The notes under the pieces are model-generated. The model made no database searches. It was not told the origin of the DNA and saw only the letters and a list, made by a program, of their open reading frames with translations. Of a stretch of 64,000 nucleotides of DNA, positions 20,705 through 34,140 are shown one piece after another; position 1 is the first letter of the stretch; each line of letters opens with the position of its first letter. Source of the stretch: Gymnothorax reevesii (Eukaryota; Chordata; Actinopteri; Anguilliformes; Muraenidae); contig CM056587.1 of the NCBI GenBank assembly GCA_029721435.1, positions 14,269,667 to 14,333,666 of the forward strand. The letters run 5' to 3'. Position numbers and translations under genes: made by a program.

Positions 20705-23700
20705 GTTCCTCTGCAAAACTGAAGCAAATGCTGCTCCTGATCGTGTTTAGAAATTCAACACTGACCCCTGCTGGCTGAAAATAATAGTTTAAGAATTCCG
20801 GAATAGTAAAATGGCAAGTTGATCATTGAAATACAGTAAATGTAAAGGCTAATTGTTGTTTATCATTAATAGCCTGAATGGCTCACAGTTTTACAAGCGA
20901 AGAAACCGTGGAGCTGATCAAACTTTTTGGACTATCAATTTTCCTCCAATACCAGTGACTTTTAAGATCAAACAGCGGCAGGTCTTGAGGGGTGTAACAT
21001 TGCATGTGGTTCATCTTATCTTAAATCACAAAATTTGGACCAGGAGCAAAAACAAACAAAATAATTAAAAATGACCATTCCTCTCACATACAAAATAAAT
21101 CAGTATCATTTGCATGGCTGATTTAATGGATCCATAGGGTGGAACATACTTTTTCACAGTTCAGTCCACCTGTACAGTGGTCTCAACCAAATAACCCCAA
21201 AAAAGTTGATGAGTACTGAATGCAGCACCTTAGTTGATACGGGTGAATATTCAGGTTGCTCACACCCTCTTTAAGTACACCTGTTAGGATCTCATTACAA
21301 TTTATCAAGGGCTCCTTCACCCATTCTTTCCAAGGACTCTGATGAAGATGTAGTTTTACATCAAAACGTTAGTCACTTTTTGTTATGCACCTTTATCAAT
21401 AAAAAGTTAGAATTTAGCAGATATCTGTGCTGCACCGGCGTTCTTTTTACTTTACATTGCCCTGGTCCTGTCCTGGTTGCACCGGATTATCTGGATTGAC
21501 TTAATTGGCAGAAGCGGGGAGAACGCTCTCGTTTCTACCAGAAAAAGTTGACTTTGAAGATCCCCACCCCGATTTCGTGGGAAGGTCCCCCTTTTCCTCT
21601 TAAGCATTCCAAACACGCAGTTTTAAATTTCTGTTGTTTACTCAGTCGTATACAGACTGACTACGCACACAAAGAAGCCAAAAACATACAAACTACAAAT
21701 GCTCTCTGGAAAATCTATAAAGCTTTGTGACTAGCTTTGTGCAGCAGTAGCAATGTTGATCTAAAAATATTGTGATTCACAATAAGTTGTTCAAATTTTT
21801 TACTCATGTTTTCATGCTCAAAGGTTTATGTAATACCCCTGTCACACCAGAGTTGTGTTCTCACAGAGTTTGTGTGGCGTTTACAAAAACTGTAGAACAC
21901 CAGAATGAGTGCAGTCGGATCACCTAGAGCACAGCAGCATCTCTGTGGCATCTCCACTAAACGCTGTGGGGTCTCCTAGAACGCAGAGCCACTGCGTTTG
22001 TTTTGTGGATGCATAATATGCATAATATAGTCAATAAATACTGGGCTGAAAATGTTATTCAACATATATTTATTTAAATTTTTCATAAAGTATATCTATA
22101 AGTTTACTTGCAATATACTTCAAAGTATACTTTCATGCACTAAAAATTTTGAATTAAGTAAACCAGAAGTGTACTCAAAGTTTCCCACTCTTCTGCTTGA
22201 AGTATACTTTAAAGTCAGTGGCAGCTGGTGAACTGGCGATAGGGGAGGGTCAAACCCATCCTTTGAAAATAATGATTGGTCATGACCTGGTTTCAATCAT
22301 TAATTTAAATTACCATTACAAAAGCTCCGCAAACTCTCAGCATTAGCAGGTGTGGCCAGTTTTCACCACTGCTTACTTTTATTACTTGAGAGGTATACTC
22401 GAAGTTCACAAATAAAATGAATTTGAAGTACTCTTCTTTGTTGTAAATGCAGACGGCATGTCTAACGTCAGAAATGGGCTGTTGAACTCAGGGAATGATT
22501 GCATATTTAACTACTGAAACCCTGCCCCCAATTCTCATTGGTTGATGTTTGACCCTTCATAACTATTGAACTCACTCGGAACTTCTCGGCAGATTCCGCT
22601 ACTCTTCATCAAGCTGCGGATGTGGGACAAAAAGTTGATATGTTGCGCCACCTGACATTTCTTTGCCGGGAGACCGATTTACACAGTTGTCTAAATCCAC
22701 ACATTACATCGCCACCTAAAAATGGAGGCAAAACTGACCTTCACAAAATCTATGCGTGGTTGACACAAGAGGCAACGCAATATATTCACCAATTTGACAT
22801 CGAACCCAGCACTGCTGCCACTGGATGCCGCCATGTTTATCCAGAAAAAAAAAAAGTTCTGGCTAATGGTTTCCGCAGTCATACATACAAGGTTTGATGA
22901 GGAGCGAATCTGCCAAGGTGTGCAAAGTGCTATTGAACTGTGCGCTTGGGTTTGAACTTTTTTAACTCAGGAAGGGGTCACATGTTAATCGTTGTAGCCA
23001 CGCCCCTTTACCTGATTGGCTTTTGGGCTCTCCTTTGCAACTATTGATCTGCGTGTCACCAAGATCAGGGGTTTGGGTTGTTGGACTCAAGATAGGGTCA
23101 CCTGCTAATTGATGTTGCCCCACCCCTTGTGCCAATCGGTAAACTTTTACCCTTGATTGCTTGTTGTAGAGAGTAAGGAATTGGGTCGTTTGAAACGTTA
23201 GCATCATTCTGAGAGCAGTTAAAGAGAATCACTTTGACTTTCTTCACAGACTTTACACTCTTGCTCAAATGCTGCCATTTTCTAGGCTATCGGCTCCAAT
23301 AAGCAAGACTAATACTTTGTGTGGGTGTTACCTTCAGCCATGAGTGAACTACACTCTTCTCAATAGAGATGCAAACTGGGCGGCTTTCACTGCTTCAGAA
23401 TGCACCATGACATGTCTGACCTAAATGGGCAGTAGAGCTCATTTCGATGCCTGAACAAAGATTGGGTTCTGAATTATCACGTCCAGTGTGATGAACTTTG
23501 ATTGCATATTCAGGGGTAAAGATAAGAGCAATGACAAGATTTGCATTTGAATACATTTCTTTAGTTGGAAAATTCATCACCATGACAATTGTCCAGCCTT
23601 TTTTAATATATTGAAAATATCTGAATAGCGCGTCAGACAGGAAAATGGACCGCTGAGCGCAGTCTGAAGGGATAGCCGACCATTGTGGGCTTTTTTCTCT

Positions 23701-24717
23701 TTGATGAATGAGAAGGTAAAATCCCTCTCAGCTTGATACCGATGGAGAAGACAGCACAATGAATGATGACTTTGTTCACTTCAATAAATTATTCAATTTT
23801 AACTGTTCTGAATCCTTTGCATAGAATATGCCGTATTTCTCAGATATTAACATTAAGAAAGGATAAATACTGTTTGACCTTGGCTATTAATAAAAACTCA
23901 AAAGCACTCACAGAGTGAAAGTATGCATCAACGTATTTGGAACTTTACTACCATCTAGTGGATTTTTAGATGCATGGCATTTCTGTCTATTTTGCAATCC
24001 TGGGCGCGCGATGAATCCTTCAAAAAAATTCCTGCATAAAGATGGCGATCCAGACGACCACCAAAATTTAATGGATTGTTCTCTGGTCCATTGCTCACAT
24101 TTCAACAAAATATTATTGAAATTGATTGCGAAATTTGAAAGAGGTATTGTCTGGACAAGCACTCAAACAGATAAACAAACTGCTATGACCAAAAGTTGGC
24201 GACCAAAACTTCTTTTGCAATCAAATAAAGAAAGAAACTTTGCATTTCCTCAAGATCTGACCAGCAGGGACTCTAAGGAGAGTAAATAATGAAATGTGGT
24301 ACAGTGAGCTCAGTCAGCTGATTTAAACCCCATAGAGCTGTAATGGGATCATCTGGATCATAAAGTTTGTGAACCGTGTCCATCTACACTGACTCACTTA
24401 TGTGACATATTGCAGACATGTGTAAATCCATTGACAATTATACTCAAAGTAAAAATCCTGAATGCCAAGAATTTTAGAAGAATCACACAGACACTTTAAT
24501 AACTGTTATTAAACATTTGGAAACTTTTTTTGCTCCCAAATATTTGGAATTCTTAATAAAAAATAGATTTTGGTATTTGTTTCATATAATTTATAATTTG
24601 TAAACACTTAACTGAATGAAATAGCTAGAGCCTTTTAAATAACAATGGCTACTTAAATGACATGTAATTCTAAACTTTGAAGCATTACTGCAGATTGTGA
24701 TACACTCACAAACAAAC
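20705..24717. other. Intergenic, mostly unrecognised
   Basis: Contains a motif common at the ends of fish retroelements (CTGATGAAGATGTAG then ATCAAAACGTTAGTCAC, about 21,340-21,377) and AGTATACTTTA-rich MITE-like DNA at 22,075-22,215. The 91-codon ORF at 22,622-22,897 is not recognised. Confidence 0.4.
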
Positions 24718-24769
24718 AAACACACATGCATACTGGCACAAAGTGACACACAAACACTTACACTTGCAC

Positions 24770-24805
<36 letters not shown>

Positions 24806-24870
24806 ACACACGCGCACACACATGCTGTAGCTAATGCAGGAACAGACAGACAGACAGACACACACACACA
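24718..24870 (+). repeat. (CA)n-rich microsatellite
   Basis: CAAACA, CACA, (CA)n of about 13 units near 24,775-24,800, then (CAGA)n. It gives spurious Cys/Val-rich ORFs on the other strand. Confidence 0.9.
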
Positions 24871-25217
24871 CAGAGGAGCTAAACTGGGAACAGACTTCCT
24901 GGTGCTAATTTCCTGGTGCTGTAACTCAACAGATTTTCTCTCCTGATGTATGCATACATTACCATCTCTAGCTTTGCATAATGCAATTATTAGGCTAGAC
25001 AAAAAGATGAGGATAGACCTTCATTGAGTGTGATTTAATTCAATGGTCATTCAAAAAGAACAATTCACTCCTGTTTAAATTTAGGTTATGTACAGGAATT
25101 TTGTTAGTAAGTCGAGTGTATGCAGACATGTTTGAGACAGAAAGGAGTATGTTCTGCTCAAAGGGGAGCTTTTCTTATTTTCAGGGCTCGCTAGTTAGTT
25201 TCCAGTGCTCTGATTTT

Positions 25218-25439
25218 TGGGGCGGCATGGCTCAGGAGATAGAGCTCCTCCAGGGAATTTGTCGAGGTGTCCTTGAGCAGGACACTGAACCCCACACTGC
25301 TCCTGATGTGCAGGTTGGCGCCTTGTATGGCAGCCTCTTCCATTAGGGTGAACGTGAGGCTTAAATGTAAAGCGCCTTGGGGTCATGTCATGTGACTAGG
25401 AAGCATTATATAAATGCAGTCCATTTACCATTTACCATT
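25218..25439 (+). mobile_element. SINE-like retroposon
   Basis: Begins GGGGCGGCATGGCTCAGGAG, which resembles a tRNA-type A box, continues with CCTTGAGCAGGACACTGAAC, and ends with the L2/CR1-like tail AAGCATTATATAAATGCAGT plus repeated CCATTTA. This head and tail are familiar in teleost SINEs. Confidence 0.65.
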
Positions 25440-25918
25440 CTAATTACAATACTGACAAATCTTCAGTTACCAGGGCTACCAACACTTAAAGTACAGGACA
25501 CCAGTGGGTATGTTCAACGCACGTAGTACATCATAAATAGTATCAATAGGGATCATTCAGCATTAGACTCTGCTATATTAACATGTGGGCTCACAGTTCT
25601 GAAGCATATCTGTCACATCAACCATCAAGTGATGTTGCATCAGTAGACAATGTTCAAGTCCCCTCACCAGGCCAATATCCATGTACCAACTCAACTCTTT
25701 CAGAAGTGACAGGTGGTTGTTAGTTTGCGCTCTTATTCAGAATGCAGAGGCCAAAATTCCACGACCAGCCACATTACTTTTAAGTAGATCAGTTAGCACA
25801 AACAGACACCTGAATAGATCAAACAGCACAATAGCATGTCTCCTGTCTGCAGCATGGGGGCAGGGATGTCTGGGTAATGTCTGGCTATCTGACTCCCTGC
25901 TGACTAGCAGGCAGCAGC

Positions 25919-25921
<3 letters not shown>

Positions 25922-25953
<32 letters not shown>

Positions 25954-26045
25954 AGACTATGAGTGTGCGTGTGTGTGTGTGCGCGCACATGTGTTTGTGT
26001 GTTTCAATGCGTAAGAGTGTTTGTGTATTTATACATATGTTTGTG
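25922..26045 (+). repeat. (TG)n microsatellite
   Basis: About 13 TG units at 25,922-25,948, then interrupted TGTG/GCGC and TTTGTG tracts. Confidence 0.9.
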
Positions 26046-27824
26046 TACTGTCTGATAATTTATACATGTAAAGGAATCACTCAGAATATTTTGGGAGATT
26101 TGTTTGAAGCCATCATCTCTTACTGTAGTTATTCAGCCAATCGGCAGAGAGGACAAAGCTGTTTTGTGAAAGTATGAACGTGTCTGGAGTTGGGGGAAGG
26201 AGTATGTTGCATGAGAACCCTGAAGTCCAGAGTGTTTTCGTGCTCATATGTTCTCATTCTGAGTTGCACAGTACAGGAAGCTCTTTAAACAGCTTGCTTT
26301 GCTTCGATTTTCACTGTGACCGGTCCTGGGCTGAGACAGTAATCAAAAGCTTTTCCTGCCTGCTGTTGTACTTTTAGCTTGAGATCCCTCTACAACTCTC
26401 ACTGTTTTACATGAGTAAATAAACTGAGCAACACAAGAATATGCTCTCCCTTCACCAAACAGCATAATTATGATGATAGTACAGAGAAAGACTATAATGC
26501 ATCCAAAAGCCAGGCAGCGCTAGCTAATTCATTAGCACATTTCTGAAGAAATCCATGTCAGTAAACACACAGAGCATCAGAAAGCCTTGGCTAAGCTGAG
26601 ACCTCGACAACAGTTATACAGCCCATTACTCAGCGCTTCGAAAAAACAGTTTTTTAAATATTTCTAGATGAAGGCTTGTTATAGCTTTTATGCAACCAAA
26701 CAAACCGTATACAGTATAATCCCAGTCAGTGAAAATGACAGTTGCAACCGTGAATGTACACTAAGCAGAATATTAGCAGTGCCGACTAGCAGGCAGACTG
26801 AATTAAAATGGATACTCTAAAATGGATATATTAAATGGATGGCCACAGCACATTATGCCTAAGAGACCATCATGAAATGTATATCAATGGAATATACTGA
26901 GATACTATATTGCTGTACAATATTTCAAAAAGATTGGATAAGTTGATTCAGCACTAGTTGATTCACTATTATCTGGGCTACAGAGAGCTGTGATCTAGTT
27001 CCCCATGATAATAACTCTTGTATAGGCTAGTCTATATTTACGTTGGTGGGAGATCCACTCGCCCTCTGCCCTCTATCTACACGCAGATCGTGGGTCAAAT
27101 GGAGCAAGCAGTATACCATGCGCAGCTAAAATGAAATTTACCAGCGTGCAAAAGATTCCCAGATAACTCAGGCCAAATTTCACAGAACACAGCCAGCGCA
27201 TACACAAGTAAGCTATTAAGATCACAGAGACCCAGATGATCTTTGTAGCTTGGTATTCATAAGCCCTGAGTAGTACATGACATGGTTACTGTCACATACT
27301 GGCTGATACAACACGAAAAGTAGCTGGTGGTATCCACCTTATGCTGGCAAAGTATGCAGAACTAAGTACGTACTTGATTCCTAAAATGTGTGATTCCATG
27401 CCTGTGCTCCTGTCTTGTGTAGGCGAATCAGCCCGCAGATTAAAAATACCCTCCTCTCCGCCGTTTGCTGCGGAGACTGGGTGCGGGCTCTGGTACTGGA
27501 GCTTCTGATGAGGGAGGTTTGAAATGCACTGAGGGAAAACACCATTGACATCGATGTTTGAACCTGTCTGCGTGTGTTTTAACATTTGTCATGTACCATT
27601 ATGTCATAGTATTTAGTTTCCATCTGTTCACTTGTGTATTTGTTGATCTCCTCTCTCCCAAACTTCCCTCCCCTTTCTGTTTCTTTATAACCTAGTGAGC
27701 ATCCTTGGCTAGAACTGTATCCCTCACAAGAGTTCCTCATCTCACTCACCTGTCCCCCATTCTCACCCTGCTTAGTTTCCTTTTATGAGCCTGCACCTTT
27801 ATTCAGTTTATCGCGGGTTTGTTG
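26046..27824. other. Intergenic, nothing recognised
   Basis: No repeat or coding signal identified. Confidence 0.45.
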
Positions 27825-27832
27825 GCTTAAAT

Positions 27833-28033
27833 CAGGGTGTCTGATCTAATCCAGGAAGGGCCAGTATGGGTGCTGGTTTTTGTTGCAGTGCAACACAAAC
27901 ACGCCTGATTCTACTCATCAAGGTCTTTATTGAACACCCTGATCAGTTAATAAGTGAAATCAGATGTGGCACTGGGCTAATACAAAAACCTGCACCCACA
28001 TAGGCCCTTTACGGATAATACTGGATACCTCTG
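27833..28033. mobile_element. hAT MITE (CAGGGGTGTCC family), copy 1
   Basis: Ends CAGGGTGTCTGATC and CAGAGGTATCCAGTAT (complement), with an 8-bp duplication GCTTAAAT/GCTTAAGT. The termini and 8-bp duplication are diagnostic of hAT. Confidence 0.8.
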
Positions 28034-28087
28034 GCTTAAGTTAATTGCCGAGGACCTTATGAGTGGGTCCCAGAGTTCTCCGCTCCT

Positions 28088-28451
28088 GGGCCGGTATTCA
28101 ATTCAATACTTAAGTACAATTTTGTATTTAGTGCTGTACCTAAGTAAAAATTGTTCAAAGTTAGTATTCAAGTAAAATTTTGGCTGAGTATTTTTATACG
28201 TTTTTGACTGAGAATTTTACTTATTTTAAGTTAAATTTTCAGTCGTTCTAAGTAAAAATCTACTTAAGTATTTTTCATATTTGAGTGCGTACAACTATGC
28301 AGGTATTTTGTCTTGCCCAGATAGGACACCTAAGTACAATATCATTCTCAAAGAATCATTCGTCAGGACAAGACCTATCATCATAGCTCTCTTCCATCTT
28401 CAATTCAACCATCAATCCAAACTTTGTAAGTATTGAATTGAATACCGGCCC
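28088..28451. mobile_element. MITE with GGGCCGGTATTCAATT termini
   Basis: The first and last 25 or so bases are inverted copies (GGGCCGGTATTCAATTCAAT). The interior is rich in AAGTAAAAAT and ACTTAAGTA. No clear target duplication, so the superfamily is open. Confidence 0.65.
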
Positions 28452-28608
28452 CGGTCAGGATTGCCTTCAGTTCACGAGTTCAGTCTATTCCCTTTGTATA
28501 TTGTAGATTACTTGTTTGACCACAGCTGGCGATTTGGCTGTAAGATTTGGATTTCCCCTTGGTTGGGCAATCCTCTTTATTTGTTATTAAACTCTGGACT
28601 GTGTAATT

Positions 28609-29648
28609 CAGTGGTTCTTAAACCTGGTCCTGGCAGCCCCTGTGTATGCTGGTTTTTGTTCCAACCGTAATCCGAGTGATTGTTATTACCAAAAAAATAC
28701 TTAGTTGTGGTTTTTCCCCTGAAATTTCTTACACTTCCAGGACTGCCACACTTCCGGTGCTTAGCTAGGGTGGTGGCATGATGATAACAATTCAGCTACA
28801 CTCGAGAAACTGTAAACAATATAAACATTAAATCAAGCCAAGAAAAAGCTTGGTATCCTACGGCCAAGTATTCGTAACCATGCATGTTAATGCAAGTTTT
28901 CCCCTGCAGCTACGTGAGACCGGAAGCGACTTAGCTACCAAACTATTCCATAAAGCACTGGAAACAGGACATGTGTGCAACATCTGGGTTTTTATTTTAT
29001 TTTTTTTGTATTGGCAATCACTTGAATTGCAGTCTTAGGATTTTAAAAGATTTGACTTTTCTTAATTAGGTGCATTTGTTTAGAGCAGTTATTTATCCTC
29101 TTAAGCCACATTTGACAAATCTAAACATGCCATGAGGAGTAAAAATTTAATATCTACACTGAGATACATTGGAAACTTGTTTAAATGACTACAAAGGGAA
29201 ATAATTTAATCAACATAAACAACCAGTAGGTTCCTCATAAGTGAAACTGTTGACATATGGTTGCAAGAACTGAAAATTTATTTGGTAAACAAGAGTCACA
29301 CCTGTTTTGTGTCATATTTATTTTGAGTTCCGGCAAAATATTTTGAGAGAACTCAAAACCCATGTGTTCAGCAACCTAATTTGGTGCTTACTGATTTTTT
29401 CAGAGACTAATTTGATGTGTTTAAAAATGTTTTTAAATGAGCACAATATGTTATAGGGTTTTTATTCTTCAAGGCCCAATGAATGTGTCCATTAAACTGC
29501 AGCTTAAGATGCTCAAGAACTGCTCTAAGCATAAAATGCAGCTAATTAGGACAAATAAACAACTTTTTAAAATTCTACAAACGCAGTTGTGTTTGGAACA
29601 AGAACCAGCATACACAGGGAGGTCCAGGACCGAGTTTGAGAAGCACTG
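28609..29648. mobile_element. Non-autonomous hAT element (CAGTGGTTCT family)
   Basis: Starts CAGTGGTTCTTAAACCTGG and ends (complement) CAGTGCTTCTCAAACTCGG, with 8-bp duplications GTGTAATT at 28,601-28,608 and 29,649-29,656. The 1-kb interior has no transposase. Confidence 0.85.
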
Positions 29649-29656
29649 GTGTAATT

Positions 29657-32600
29657 ATCATGATTCTGTCCACTCCCGGTGTGCTGCATTCTACTCATTT
29701 TTTCTTTTTTTTTGACTGATTGTTTGACCCTGATTTGGCTTCTGATAAAACCACAGAACTGAGCTACTGTTTGCATTTGAGTCCTGAGCCCGACGCCTGT
29801 CAGTTGAATAGTTGATGAGCAGCGAGCTGAAAAGCTCTTGCTCTGTTTTTTTCTTCACTTTATCTTTCTTTCTTTAGTTTATTATTTATTATTTTCGCCT
29901 GGAACCCGTGAGAGGGAAGGATGACAGTCTTTGGTGTTTGAGTGGGCGCTCTCTCACCTGTGGCAACCCCAAATCATCATATTTCTCTCCCAGAGGTCCT
30001 TCGCAGCACAATTCCATCAAGAATTTTATTGCGATCAATAAAATCTAATTCTTAAACAGGAAAAAAGGCTAACAGGGACATTAAAAATGCCTGCGAGTGA
30101 TACTCATAGATCCAGACTCTTGTATTTGTATGCTACAAGTAACACTGCAAAGTAAGCGGAATCTGACTTCATTAATTTCCCCATATGAGGTGTAACTCAG
30201 TTGCTATTCTTCTGCATTGGGTGCTGTTCAGTCCTCATTCATTTTAACCTTCACTTTACAGAGCATGATACATTCAAAGAATTAAAATGCTGCAGTAGAT
30301 GGACCTATAATTCCACCTATGACCCACTTGAAAATTGAATTTGGATTCATAAACTTTTTTTTAAATAACTTCCAAGTGTAAAAAAAAGTATGGTGTTCTT
30401 TTGGAAGATACAAGACACAGTAATAAATTATCCAGAGTCATGCCACCCTCGTTTCGGAGTAATAACGACCTAATCCTGTAAACCCGATTGTTCATTAAGA
30501 ACCTGTGTTATTTCTCCTGGGACGGTGCCTGAGGAATAGGCCTATAGAGCTCGTTATGGAAACAGGATGAAGTATGGACCATGTATTTCAGCTTTTGATT
30601 AATGAAATATTCAGGACCGAAATCCCTCTGTCCTTATTTAATTGACTTTTAAATAATAAATTTACCTTACAGTGGAGTTACTCTGGCTGGGAGGAGGACA
30701 TTACTGGCTGTGTTCAGAAATATGCAAAACAGTACCGGAGTTTTTCTTAGAAATATTGGGTCACAGCCTCAGGTGTGACAGGCAGGCCTGCTGCTCTGAA
30801 GCACCGAATCTTACCTGAGCTCGTCTTTCAGGGCTGGTGAAAGCAGTTTAACCTCTTTGTTCATTTTCCTGATTTGATTCCGCCACAAAAGTTAGAGAAT
30901 TCTTGGAGACAATTTAACTAAATCCATTCCATAGTTATCAATATTTAATTCAGTATGTTTCAGTTTGCAACCTCCACTGAACACTAACAAATCGTTATCA
31001 ATGTTATAATGGAGTTTCTATTGTTCCGTTCCCTTGCAGAGTAGTGGGTAAGTTTAGCATTCGCCACACCGCACTGTTTGGGTGGAGCCCAGCTCTGTGA
31101 AAAGCTCACCAGCAACTGAGTTTCTCAAAATTTGATTAGCGTTAAATACGAAATCTAAGCCGCTTCAAATAATATGTAAATTTTTAATTTGTCTGGCAAA
31201 TAAAGGAATTAAATTGCTAGCGCATGAAATTACATGATTAAATATTTGACATAATGTCTCCATATGACCACCTTTTTGATAACTAGGCCCAGTGCCAACA
31301 ACACGATTGTGCATCCCAAATAACGATCTGCGGAATCATAATGATGCAACCGATAGAAACACTCTGTATTTTTGGAGTGCCTCATGTTTCTTTAAATATT
31401 TGTAATTAAGTTTTGCAAAGAAGTTTGGCTTACAGCAGACAACAATGCAAGTTCCATTCTCTCGGAGCTCCGGTGAAAGTTCAGTCAGGAGTCTCCTCTT
31501 CATCACGCTTTAGTCTGCAATTCCCTCTGCACTTCACTCCTCTCACACATGCTCACTCATAATTTCATGCTATCAACTGAGATAGTGTTCTATTGGTGGA
31601 TCACATCTATCCAATAGCAAGCAACATACCTACTTTGCAAGCCTACCTTTTAAAAATGGTTCTGTCTCTGCCTTCAGTATGTTCACGTGACTGCTTTGCA
31701 TGTCCTCCACCTCCCCATCGCCGCCCAGTCTTTTTTTCTTTTATAAATTTGGCATCTCCAATCCCACCCGAATCTGGAATGCCAGATTGGTGAACTATGT
31801 ACAAGGCTTGCTCGTTTGCAACCCCCTTTTGCCAATTCAGGAGAGTGAAGACAGTGCAAGGCTCACCTCCGAAGCAGGTGCCTGTCAACCACTGATTCTT
31901 ATACACTCATTGGTTGAATCTTTGCAAGTTCAGAACGGGGGCGGAGGATACCCGGACATGAACACGTTTCGAGTCTTCCTGACGAGCGCCCGTCTGGCCA
32001 ACAGGAGGCGCTTGAGCAACGAACAAAGCTATTTATTTCATTTCCCATTACCGGCAGTCTCTTCCCAATTTGAAACCCTGTAGCGCTATAGCCAATTGTG
32101 CGCGACTCTGTAAAAGCAGCCGACCACTGCCGGTTGGTACGACCGGGGCTTGAACCGCGACGTGACAGACAATTCTGCACTGCAACCACCACCACCACTG
32201 TCTGAACACCAGGAGGGGATTTATCTTGCTGTTGCTCAGGACTGATGCTCCTCTGTTACAAAGCATTCCAGTAGAGTTCCAGTGCAGAACACTTTCTTTC
32301 AAGAATATCATCACATTTCACAATTTGTAATCTGTATTTAGAAAATGATCTTCACTTCATTCACTTGTCTCACCTTATTGAACTAATGTTATAGATCATG
32401 CAGTGGAGCCGTGTGCTTATAGCTTACAGGCTTTGAGATTAGTCATGTGTCGTCATTGTTGCGGTCCAGATGAGAAATCAAGTGTGGAGGCAGTGTACAA
32501 CCCAGTGGGACGTTTATTGACAGCTTGTATGGCAGTGATGGGGATGGAATCCATGAGGAAGAGGCGGGGATAGAACTCCAGATTAAGAAAGTACAGTTCA

Positions 32601-33814
32601 GTATAGATGTTTTAGATGAAGCAGAGATGTTAAGCACCGGCCAGTGCCATCCAGGATCACAGCCAGATGTTGTGCAGACTTTTCCAGCACCGAACTGTCG
32701 CACAGGAGGACATAGGTGTTTGAGCAGAACTCAGTTGCAATCCTGATGACCGTAGAAGGACTGGGAGCTTGTTCTTATAAACTGGGACTGGCAAACTGAC
32801 TTAGAGTAGGGTTAACTTGAACGAGGTCTCAATCCTGGACTCTGATAAGGATTGGAAGCTATTACAAATTAACTACTTTCCAGGAATGATCTTCAGGAAC
32901 TGCTGTCATTAAAGTACAAGCAGATATGGAAGGCGGAGAGTTTACATTGGAAATACTGACTGGTTCTAAGCACACAAAAGCACATTAAAATCCAGCAACT
33001 TGCAACACTGAGAAGAGAGCTTAAAGACCCGTCACCAGGCTAACCAGGTAATGTGATGCAGCCAGGGTTGGGGAGATGCACATGACGTAAACCAATCACA
33101 TGAAACGTACACCACATAGACACGCCCAGGGTCTGTATTACAAATAGTGTCATCCAGGAAGCTTGATTCCTTGTTCTTTTGTATTGTATCCTATGTGCCT
33201 TCTTGCTGTGCCAAAAGCATAATAAACACAACCAAGTCCATCTTTGCACCCGAGTCCAGCCCTTCTCTTCCTGTCCTCCTCGCACATCACTGGTGCTCAT
33301 AGCACAGGCCTTACATGTGTCCTACTGAGCGCAAGGGGAATATTATGTCCATTCCTTTATAACAGTCACTCATTCTTTTGTATTTTCAAGTTGTATCTAC
33401 AACTTTATTCTTTTTTTTCCTAAACTATTGGAGTAAAAGTTCTATTCAAATACTCTCACTATTTTATGATTGTTTAATTCCTTCCATGTAAATAATTGAC
33501 AAACCCTGTTCTTAAAATTTTTTTTTCGCTAAATATTTCCCTTGCGTAGGTTCAAAGTCAGAGAAAACCATTTTTTTTTAAATATATAGTATATTATAGG
33601 ACAATGTGACATGCATATTCTCTATCTGCTGGTTGCAGCGCTTCACTGAAGTAACATCGCCTGTATTGAGAGAAATATTGAAACCCAAGATGCCATGTTT
33701 TAATGGCCACAGCATTGCATCAAATGGAAAATATCTGTAATACATATATGTATTACTATGTGCTGAGCTGTGTATTTATATGTAGCAGTAAGCTATCTCA
33801 ATATTTAAACATCA
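29657..33814. other. Intergenic, low in visible repeats
   Basis: About 30,050-31,450 is AT-rich, complex DNA with homeodomain-like TAAT sites and no recognisable transposon. About 33,130-33,250 has AATAAACACAACC followed by a C/T-rich stretch, LTR-like but unproven. No exon recognised. Confidence 0.4.
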
Positions 33815-34140
33815 ATTCAGCTAGATAAGAAAGATATACTTTATTGAACCCCGTGGGGTAATTTGTCCTCTGCATTTGACCCATCCTATAGTTAGGAGCA
33901 GTGGGCACCCAGAGAGCAGCGCCCGGGGACCAACTCCAGTTCGAAGGCCAGTTCCTTGGTCAGGGGTACTGGTTGGAGTGTTCCTATGGGGCATGTTTTT
34001 GTGGGTGGGGGAAACCGGAGTACCCGGAGGAAACCCACGCAAACACGGGGAGAACATGCAAACTCCACACAGACAGGCCCCAGGCCGGATTCGAACCCAC
34101 AACCTTCTTGCTGTGAGACAGCAGTGCTAACCACTGTTAG
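33815..34140. mobile_element. Teleost retroposon-like repeat
   Basis: Contains CTCTGCATTTGACCCATCCT and the very common fish string GGAGAACATGCAAACTCCAC with GGATTCGAACCCACAACCTT. The last piece resembles a tRNA T-arm (GGTTCGAATCC complement). It is recognised as a dispersed repeat; its class is uncertain. Confidence 0.55.

Noticed and set aside
22622..22897. 91-codon plus ORF
   Set aside because: Not recognised and flanked by MITE-like sequence; possibly transposon debris.
34050..34140. tRNA-like GGATTCGAACCC segment
   Set aside because: It is the tail of a dispersed fish repeat; no cloverleaf could be drawn around it.
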